A DNA stretch of 5,417 nucleotides from Verrucomicrobia bacterium UBA2970. Its GTDB lineage: Bacteria > Verrucomicrobiota > Verrucomicrobiia > Limisphaerales > AAA164-E04. The stretch lies in contig DEAY01000176.1 in NCBI GenBank assembly GCA_002348345.1, positions 4,355-9,771 on the forward strand, in the 5' to 3' direction. Shown here piece by piece: positions 1-4,573 of this stretch; the stretch's first letter is position 1, and each line of letters opens with the position of its first letter. Under the pieces are notes generated by a model that saw nothing but the letters and a program-made list of their open reading frames with translations, did no database searches and was not told the origin of the DNA. The position numbers were made by a program, and so were the translations under genes.

Positions 1-771
1 ATCTGCGAAATCATGGCTCGCTACGATATCAGTTTCTCGATCGGGGACGGCCTCCGGCCCGGTTCCATCGCGGATGCCAACGACGAAGCACAGTTTGCGG
101 AACTGAAGGTTCAAGGCGATCTCACCCGGCGTGCCTGGGACCACGGAGTCCAGGTCATGAATGAAGGCCCGGGACACGTCCCGATGCACATGATTCAGGA
201 GAACATGGACAAGCAGTTGGATTGGTGCGGTGAGGCGCCGTTCTACACGCTCGGCCCCCTCACCACGGATATCGCTCCCGGCTACGATCACATCACCAGT
301 GGCATCGGGGCGGCGATGATTGGTTGGTATGGCTGCGCGATGCTCTGCTACGTCACCCCTAAGGAACATCTCGGCCTTCCCAATAAACAAGACGTCAAGG
401 AAGGCGTCATCACCTACAAGATCGCCGCCCATGCCGCCGATCTAGCGAAAGGCCACCCCGGGGCCCAGTACCGGGACAACGCGCTCAGCAAAGCACGCTT
501 CGAATTCCGCTGGGAGGACCAGTTCAATCTTGGACTCGATCCGGAACGGGCCCGGGAGTTTCACGACGAGACGCTTCCCCAGGAGGGCGCGAAAAGCGCT
601 CATTTCTGCAGCATGTGCGGGCCGCATTTTTGTTCGATGAAAATCACCGAAGATGTCCGACGCTATGCCTTGGAACGAGGCATCAGCGCCGAGACGGCGC
701 TTGAAAGCGGCCTGCAAGAGAAGTCGAAGGAGTTTGCCGAGACGGGCGGGAAACTTTACACCCAAGCCTAG
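1..771 (+). CDS. thiC: Phosphomethylpyrimidine synthase ThiC, C-terminal part (5'-truncated by window edge)
   Basis: This is the C-terminal 256 codons of ThiC, open from base 1 and ending at TAG 769-771. The real start lies upstream, so the ATG at 13 is only an internal methionine. ThiC is a cytosolic radical-SAM enzyme that converts aminoimidazole ribotide into hydroxymethylpyrimidine phosphate, the pyrimidine precursor of thiamine. Directly visible family segments are EGPGHVPM (163-186), the nearly invariant stretch GPLTTDIAPGYDH, then SGIGAAMIGWYGCAMLCYVT and KEHLGLPNKQDV. The C-terminal cluster motif CSMCGPHFC has its cysteine codons at 607, 616 and 631. This C-x2-C-x4-C spacing is the ThiC [4Fe-4S] site and differs from the classical CxxxCxxC. 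Bacterial ThiC proteins are usually about 430-650 residues, so roughly half is missing here only because of the window edge. The frame is intact and all visible key residues are present. Any TPP riboswitch would lie upstream, out of view. The gene converges on nrdJ. Confidence 0.97.
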   Translation: MCEIMARYDISFSIGDGLRPGSIADANDEAQFAELKVQGDLTRRAWDHGVQVMNEGPGHVPMHMIQENMDKQLDWCGEAPFYTLGPLTTDIAPGYDHITSGIGAAMIGWYGCAMLCYVTPKEHLGLPNKQDVKEGVITYKIAAHAADLAKGHPGAQYRDNALSKARFEFRWEDQFNLGLDPERAREFHDETLPQEGAKSAHFCSMCGPHFCSMKITEDVRRYALERGISAETALESGLQEKSKEFAETGGKLYTQA

Positions 772-811
772 GGAAAAAACTCGTCCAGCCGATGGCGAGG
801 GACCTTCCTCC

Positions 812-835
812 AAGAGGGCCCCTTCGGCCTTGCTT
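812..835 (+). terminator. Weak candidate terminator hairpin downstream of thiC
   Basis: About 40 bases after the thiC stop, AGGGCC (815-820) can pair with GGCCTT (826-831) around the loop CCTTC, with one G-U pair. AAG (812-814) and CTT (833-835) can extend the stem past a bulged G. No T-run follows, so this is a poor fit to a classical intrinsic terminator. It is listed because it is the most stable plus-strand hairpin I can see between the two convergent genes. Confidence 0.3.
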
Positions 836-879
836 CGTCCGATTCCGTTCTCGGCAGAGGCAACATCAGAGCCACTCCC

Positions 880-909
880 AAAAGAGCGGGACCCCTATGG
901 AGTCCCGCT
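880..909 (-). terminator. Intrinsic terminator for nrdJ
   Basis: AGCGGGAC (885-892) and GTCCCGCT (902-909) form a perfect 8-bp GC-rich inverted repeat with a 9-base spacer that can add two more G-C pairs beyond a mismatch. Read on the minus strand, the hairpin is followed by C and then TTTT (883-880). It begins about 30 bases after the nrdJ stop codon. The run of T is short, but position, orientation and stem strength fit a Rho-independent terminator for nrdJ. On the plus strand no T-run follows, so it probably works mainly in the nrdJ direction. Confidence 0.65.
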
Positions 910-936
910 GCCTCTGGTCACTCATCTGATTCCCAT

Positions 937-955
937 GTCTAGGAACACCCTAGAC
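937..955. repeat. 7-bp perfect inverted repeat spanning the nrdJ stop codon
   Basis: GTCTAGG (937-943) and CCTAGAC (949-955) are perfect inverted copies separated by AACAC. The left arm contains the nrdJ stop codon (TAG, 941-939 on the minus strand), and the right arm covers the last serine-leucine-glycine codons. In the mRNA this makes a hairpin that includes the stop. No T-run follows it. It may be a chance repeat, or it may help protect the 3' end together with the stronger hairpin at 885-909. Confidence 0.4.
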
Positions 956-3900
956 TTTCCCCGCAATTCAAGCATTTGTAGCAGGCCCCGTTTCTGACGG
1001 CCACATGCCCGCAATTGGGACAGGTGGGCGCATCCGACTGAAAATGGGCAATCGCATCGCTCAAGGATTCAATCGGCTTGTCACCGTGCCGGTCCACTGC
1101 AGAGTGGGCCACTTCCTGCGCTCGATTGCTTTTCTCAATGATCTCCGTCTCGTCGGCCAGTGGCAGCACCGCCACCGGCCGATTCACACGCCGCTTCTCT
1201 TCAGCCTCCAGTCCCGGAATCGCCAACTCCGGTTGGGCACCTTGAGGGCTGTTCTGTTCCCGGTATCCTTCGATGAATTGGCACGCCATCCAACGAAACA
1301 CATAGTCGGTGATCGACGTTGCATTTCGAATGTCAGGATTCTTGGTGAAACCGGACGGCTCAAATCGTTGATAGGCAAACTTTTTCACCAGAGCCGAAAG
1401 CGGCACGCCATATTGAAGCGCCATGCTGGTGAGGGTCCCGATGCTGTCCATCAACCCTCCGATGGTGGAACCCTCCTTGGCCATCGTGACAAATAGCTCA
1501 CCTGGCGACCCGTCCTCGAACAAGCCAACCGTGAGATAACCCTCATGGCCGGCGATATCAAACTTATGGGTCATCGCCGTTCTCGTTCCCGGCAAACGAC
1601 GGCGTAAGGGCTGGCTGGAGGATTTCTCGAGAACCTCCACCTGTTCCTGGAGCTTGGCAATCTGCTCGGTGAGCTCCTGCTTCCCGACCGTGCTCCCTCC
1701 ACTGGCCTTGTCTTCGCCGGTCTTGGCCGTGTTGAGGGGCTGCGACCGTTTTGAACCATCGCGGTAGATCGCCACGCACTTGAGCCCCAACCTCCAGGCT
1801 TGCACGTAGGCATCCTGAATATCCTCGACGGAACACTCGTTGGGCAAGTTCACGGTCTTGGAAATTGCTCCACTGATGAAGGGCTGGGCAGCCGCCATCA
1901 TCTTGAGATGCGCCAGATAGTGGATGCTTCGACTCCCCTTGAAGGGCTTGAAGGCACAATCAAAAACACTCACGTGTTCCTCCTTGAGACCACTTGAAAC
2001 CAGCGCCCCGTCCACCTCAACATCCTCGATGGTATCGTGCTCCTCGATGTGAGCCACAATCTTCTCAATGGCCGCCGCATCATACCCCAACCGGTCCAAG
2101 GCTTCCGGAACGGTTCGATTGACTATCTTCAGCATCCCCCCTCCGGCCAACAGTTTGTATTTCACCAGGGCGATGTCCGGTTCAATGCCGGTCGTGTCGC
2201 AATCCATGAGGAACGCAATCGTGCCGGTCGGCGCCAAAACAGTCACCTGTGCGTTACGATAACCCTGCGCCTTCCCGGCCTCCACCGCCCGCTCCCAACA
2301 GGCACGCGCCTCGTCCTTGAGATAATCAAATTCCTGACTGTCAACGATCTCTTCCACCGCATCGCGGTGCCGCCCCATCACTTCCAACATGGAATCCACA
2401 TTGTTCTTCGCCAACGGCTTGCTCACGCCTGAGCAGCGGGCATCGTGATACCCTTTAAAGGCTCCCATTGTCCCTGCCAGCGCGGAAGATTGTTCATAGG
2501 CATGACCGGTCATGATCGACGTAATGGACCCGGCCAGTGAGCGGGCCTCGTCGGAATCGTATGACAACCCATAACTCATAATCAGGGATCCCAAATTCGC
2601 GTAGCCCAGCCCCAAGGTACGGAAGATGTGTGAATTCTCTGCAATCTCCGGTGTGGGATAACTGGCATTGTCAATCACGATCTCTTGCGCGGTAATAAAG
2701 ACCCGGACCGCCGCCTTGAACCGCTCAAAATCGAATTTCCCGTCGGGCTCCTTGAACTTCATGAGGTTCAGAGACGCCAAATTACAGGCGGTATTATTCA
2801 GGAAAACATACTCTGAGCAGGGGTTGGTCGAATGGATCGGTTCGGTGCTCTTGCAGGTATGCCACTTTTGGATCGCCCCGTCGTATTGAATGCCAGGATC
2901 ACCGCAGATATGCGTGCCTTCGGCAATTTTTCGAAGCAACGTAGCCGCATCCTTCTTCTCGAGCTTTTCCCCATCCTGGGTCACCAAGCGGGTCCACCAG
3001 GCTTTCTTGTCTAAGGCAGACTGCATGAACTCATCGCTCGCTCGAACCGAGAGATTCTCATTCTGATACATCACACTTCCATAGGCATCACCATTGTAAG
3101 ACCCATCATAACCCTGCTCAATGAGAGCCCATGCTTTCTGCTCCTCGACCTGCTTGGCATCAATGAACTCCTCAATATCACCGTGCCAATCTCTCAGCGT
3201 GTTCATCTTGGCCGCCCGACGCGTCTTTCCGCCTGACTTCACCACATTGGCAACCTGGTCATAGACCTTGAGAAACGACATCGGACCACTGGGACGCCCG
3301 CCTCCGCTCAGTTTCTCCTTGCTCGATCGGATTGGACTCAAATCCGTCCCCGTCCCCGAGCCGTATTTGAAGAGCATCGCCTCGCTGTAGGCTAAGCGCA
3401 TGATATCCTCCATGTTGTCTTCGACCGATTGGATGAAGCAGGCCGAGCATTGAGGATACTCGTATTGAGTGGGGGCCCGCTCCGTTCGAGCCTTGCTCCG
3501 GTTGTAGAACCAGTTCCCGCGTGCCGAGTCTTTGCCGACTCCATACTCGTGGTACAAGCCAACGTTAAACCAAACCGGAGAGTTGAACGCGCCATATTGA
3601 TTGAGGCAAAGCCAGGACAACTCCTCGTAAAACACCTCACCGTCCTTCTTGCTGAAATATCCATCCCGGACGCCCCAATCGGCAATCGTCCGACACACCC
3701 GATGGATGAGTTGGCGCACCGAATGTTCGCGCTCGGAGGTCCCTTGCTCGCCGTAAAAGTACTTCGACACCACCACCTTCGTCGCCAAGAGTGACCACGA
3801 CTCCGGCACCTCCACCTTGTCTTGCTTGAAGATCATGTTTCCCGACTCATCCGTGATCTCCGCGCTCCGCTGGTCCCAAGAAATCGCCTCATAGGGATTC

Positions 3901-4055
3901 TCGCCCGCCCTGCTGAACACTCGGTCAATGGGCAACTTCTTCGCACGCTTCTTTGGGGAAACATTCCTCACCTTTGGCCCTCCTTTCGGAGTCGATCGGC
4001 GTCGGCGTGATTTGGAAGGGGAAGCGGTCATTGACTGGTCGCGAGTGTCTATCAT
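939..4055 (-). CDS. nrdJ: Adenosylcobalamin-dependent (class II) ribonucleotide reductase NrdJ
   Basis: Complete 1038-aa cytosolic enzyme that reduces ribonucleotides to deoxyribonucleotides, using coenzyme B12 to create the thiyl radical, so it needs neither oxygen nor a separate radical subunit. Residues 1-45 are a basic, low-complexity tail rich in Ser, Pro, Lys and Arg. The catalytic alpha/beta barrel follows, to about 770. Its NPCSE motif (411-415) carries the expected thiyl-radical cysteine C413 and the Asn and Glu partners. C424, eleven residues later, fits one redox-pair cysteine, and its partner lies in the CSAC segment (C203/C206, probably C206). PTGT (609-612) is the phosphate-binding loop. 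A hydrophilic linker with a short heptad-like stretch (794-812) leads to a TSCPD domain (about 820-930). The C-terminal tail holds cysteines 1012, 1015, 1025, 1028, 1031 and 1037, a zinc-ribbon-like group that probably passes electrons from thioredoxin. I saw no ATP-cone. The ATG at 4055 is chosen over the TTG at 4058 because AGAAAGG lies 6 bases upstream of it. The ATG at 4031 has no such site. Length is within the large-NrdJ range. Confidence 0.97.
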   Translation of the reverse strand: MIDTRDQSMTASPSKSRRRRSTPKGGPKVRNVSPKKRAKKLPIDRVFSRAGENPYEAISWDQRSAEITDESGNMIFKQDKVEVPESWSLLATKVVVSKYFYGEQGTSEREHSVRQLIHRVCRTIADWGVRDGYFSKKDGEVFYEELSWLCLNQYGAFNSPVWFNVGLYHEYGVGKDSARGNWFYNRSKARTERAPTQYEYPQCSACFIQSVEDNMEDIMRLAYSEAMLFKYGSGTGTDLSPIRSSKEKLSGGGRPSGPMSFLKVYDQVANVVKSGGKTRRAAKMNTLRDWHGDIEEFIDAKQVEEQKAWALIEQGYDGSYNGDAYGSVMYQNENLSVRASDEFMQSALDKKAWWTRLVTQDGEKLEKKDAATLLRKIAEGTHICGDPGIQYDGAIQKWHTCKSTEPIHSTNPCSEYVFLNNTACNLASLNLMKFKEPDGKFDFERFKAAVRVFITAQEIVIDNASYPTPEIAENSHIFRTLGLGYANLGSLIMSYGLSYDSDEARSLAGSITSIMTGHAYEQSSALAGTMGAFKGYHDARCSGVSKPLAKNNVDSMLEVMGRHRDAVEEIVDSQEFDYLKDEARACWERAVEAGKAQGYRNAQVTVLAPTGTIAFLMDCDTTGIEPDIALVKYKLLAGGGMLKIVNRTVPEALDRLGYDAAAIEKIVAHIEEHDTIEDVEVDGALVSSGLKEEHVSVFDCAFKPFKGSRSIHYLAHLKMMAAAQPFISGAISKTVNLPNECSVEDIQDAYVQAWRLGLKCVAIYRDGSKRSQPLNTAKTGEDKASGGSTVGKQELTEQIAKLQEQVEVLEKSSSQPLRRRLPGTRTAMTHKFDIAGHEGYLTVGLFEDGSPGELFVTMAKEGSTIGGLMDSIGTLTSMALQYGVPLSALVKKFAYQRFEPSGFTKNPDIRNATSITDYVFRWMACQFIEGYREQNSPQGAQPELAIPGLEAEEKRRVNRPVAVLPLADETEIIEKSNRAQEVAHSAVDRHGDKPIESLSDAIAHFQSDAPTCPNCGHVAVRNGACYKCLNCGESLGCS

Positions 4056-4061
4056 CAAATA

Positions 4062-4068
4062 CCTTTCT
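4062..4068 (-). promoter_or_regulatory. Ribosome binding site of nrdJ
   Basis: On the minus strand AGAAAGG sits 6 bases before the ATG at 4055 and only 3 bases before the alternative TTG at 4058. The spacing favours ATG. The in-frame ATG at 4031 has no purine-rich site in front of it. This decides the start used for nrdJ. Confidence 0.7.
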
Positions 4069-4073
4069 ATTCA

Positions 4074-4104
4074 GTCAAGAATCAGTGTCAGTCGGTCAAA
4101 AATC
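4074..4104 (-). repeat. Direct repeat GATTYTTGAC, two copies 21 bp apart
   Basis: On the minus strand GATTTTTGAC (4104-4095) and GATTCTTGAC (4083-4074) match at 9 of 10 positions. Their starts are 21 bp apart, about two turns of the helix, and the second copy ends 6 bases before the nrdJ ribosome binding site. Tandem sites with this spacing and place are typical of operators for a repressor binding one face of the DNA. No known regulator is identified. Each copy contains TTGAC, like a -35 element, but neither has a good -10 partner. Confidence 0.4.
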
Positions 4105-4148
4105 TCGTCGTTTTCAGAACCAGTGGAGACAACAATAGCCCTGAGAAC

Positions 4149-4161
4149 AGAGCACAGCTCT
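4149..4161. repeat. Short inverted repeat in nrdJ leader
   Basis: AGAGC (4149-4153) pairs with GCTCT (4157-4161) around a 3-base loop. On its own, 5 bp is common by chance. It is listed because it is the nrdJ-proximal member of a series of small hairpins between 4149 and 4287. Confidence 0.25.
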
Positions 4162-4187
4162 CCGGTGCGAGATACAACAAAAACAAC

Positions 4188-4200
4188 GGCCGGAATGGCC
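4188..4200. repeat. GGCC inverted repeat in nrdJ leader
   Basis: GGCC (4188-4191... as read with the flanking G/C run) and GGCC (4197-4200) form a 4-bp all-GC stem around five bases. On the minus strand it is followed by a T-rich stretch (GTTGTTTTTG), which resembles a weak attenuator, but the stem is too short to call a terminator. Confidence 0.2.
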
Positions 4201-4206
4201 AAATAC

Positions 4207-4231
4207 AACGTCACCTACCCAAGGGTGCGTT
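4207..4231. repeat. 8-bp bulged stem-loop in nrdJ leader
   Basis: AACG (4207-4210) pairs with CGTT (4228-4231) and CACC (4212-4215) with GGTG (4224-4227), with one bulged base at 4211 and an 8-base loop. This is one of the longest stems in the intergenic region and would form in an nrdJ leader RNA or in its complement. Confidence 0.35.
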
Positions 4232-4242
4232 ACTAAGAAACC

Positions 4243-4259
4243 CCTATCTATTGGATAGG
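4243..4259. repeat. 6-bp inverted repeat CCTATC/GATAGG
   Basis: CCTATC (4243-4248) and GATAGG (4254-4259) are perfect inverted copies around a 5-base loop. They could be a small hairpin in an nrdJ leader transcript or half-sites for a dimeric regulator. Confidence 0.3.
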
Positions 4260-4271
4260 TAAAACAACGTA

Positions 4272-4287
4272 CCACAAGCCCTTGTGG
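4272..4287. repeat. 16-bp near-perfect palindrome CCACAAG/CTTGTGG
   Basis: CCACAAG (4272-4278) and CTTGTGG (4281-4287) are perfect 7-bp inverted copies with only two bases between them. As DNA this looks like an operator for a dimeric regulator. As RNA it gives a 6-bp stem with a tetraloop. Its right end overlaps the arm of the next inverted repeat, so the two cannot both pair fully. Confidence 0.4.
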
Positions 4288-4329
4288 CAGCAAGTGAATT
4301 TTCTGATAAAATAAAATGATATTTGCTGC
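4287..4329. repeat. 7-bp inverted repeat flanking a 29-bp AT-rich core
   Basis: GCAGCAA (4287-4293) and TTGCTGC (4323-4329) are perfect inverted copies. The 29 bases between them are almost all A and T and hold a nested ATTTT/AAAAT pair (4298-4302 with 4308-4312) and two TAAAAT hexamers that resemble -10 elements. The element could be a promoter bounded by operator arms, or a hairpin with an AT-rich top. Confidence 0.4.
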
Positions 4330-4353
4330 TCCCTGGGGCTGAGGGATTTAGGG

Positions 4354-4371
4354 CGAACAAGGCCTTCTTCG
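4354..4371. repeat. 18-bp imperfect palindrome
   Basis: The 18 bases CGAACAAGGCCTTCTTCG are their own inverted complement except for one central-arm mismatch (C4358 opposite C4367). With no loop it is more likely a protein-binding site on DNA than an RNA hairpin. It does not match the usual LexA spacing. A run of eight A follows at 4375-4382. Confidence 0.3.
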
Positions 4372-4573
4372 GGGAAAAAAAAGTTGACGAACCCGCACCT
4401 GACGCCCTTTGGGGAGGAACCGCAAATCCAATCAACAAACCCTGGGATAGGATCGCAAAAAAGGGCTTTCATTCCCCGCTCCCTACTCGCTCAAACCAGG
4501 ATTCTGAAGTTGAAGCACTTTCCATTCGGCTCCATCATCACCATCAAGTTTCAACCCTAACATAACAAGAATC

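Larger units (their letters stand above)
4056..4573. other. Divergent intergenic region between nrdJ and the exported-protein gene
   Basis: This 518-bp stretch has no convincing gene and must hold the promoters of both flanking genes. Its middle (about 4294-4322) is strikingly AT-rich compared with the rest. It contains several short inverted repeats (listed separately), a direct repeat near nrdJ, and A-runs at 4375-4382 and 4457-4462 that may bend the DNA. The best plus-strand promoter guess is TTGTGG (4282-4287) with TAAAAT (4307-4312), a 19-base spacer, and this is weak. I found no clear minus-strand promoter, no recognisable pair of NrdR boxes and no cobalamin-riboswitch core on either strand. 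Frames open on both strands at about 4244-4565 lack ribosome binding sites and are not called as genes. Confidence 0.6.

Noticed and set aside
442..813. 123-aa minus-strand frame opposite thiC
   Set aside because: It lies antisense to a clearly conserved ThiC frame, has no recognisable domain and is best explained by GC-rich third positions of thiC.
2037..2432. 131-aa plus-strand frame opposite nrdJ (also those at 1005-1496 and 3429-3794)
   Set aside because: These are shadows of the conserved nrdJ frame. No ribosome binding site or family resemblance is visible.
4029..4058. Alternative nrdJ starts TTG 4058 and ATG 4031
   Set aside because: TTG is only 3 bases from the AGAAAGG site, and ATG 4031 has no ribosome binding site. 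ATG 4055 has a 6-base spacing.
4121..4140. CAGTGG/CCACTG as part of a cobalamin riboswitch
   Set aside because: Only a few bases match the conserved core. The B12 box and the other conserved blocks are absent on both strands.
4384..4412. TTGACG at 4384 as a -35 element for the plus-strand gene
   Set aside because: At 16-18 bases downstream the sequence is GC-rich with no -10-like hexamer.
4244..4472. 64- and 74-aa minus-strand frames upstream of nrdJ
   Set aside because: They are short and cysteine/phenylalanine-rich, with no ribosome binding site, and they overlap the inverted-repeat region. I do not recognise any family.
4457..4484. Minus-strand terminator suggested by GGG/CCC followed by TTTTTT
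   Set aside because: The stem is only 3-4 bp, and no gene on the minus strand ends just upstream of it.
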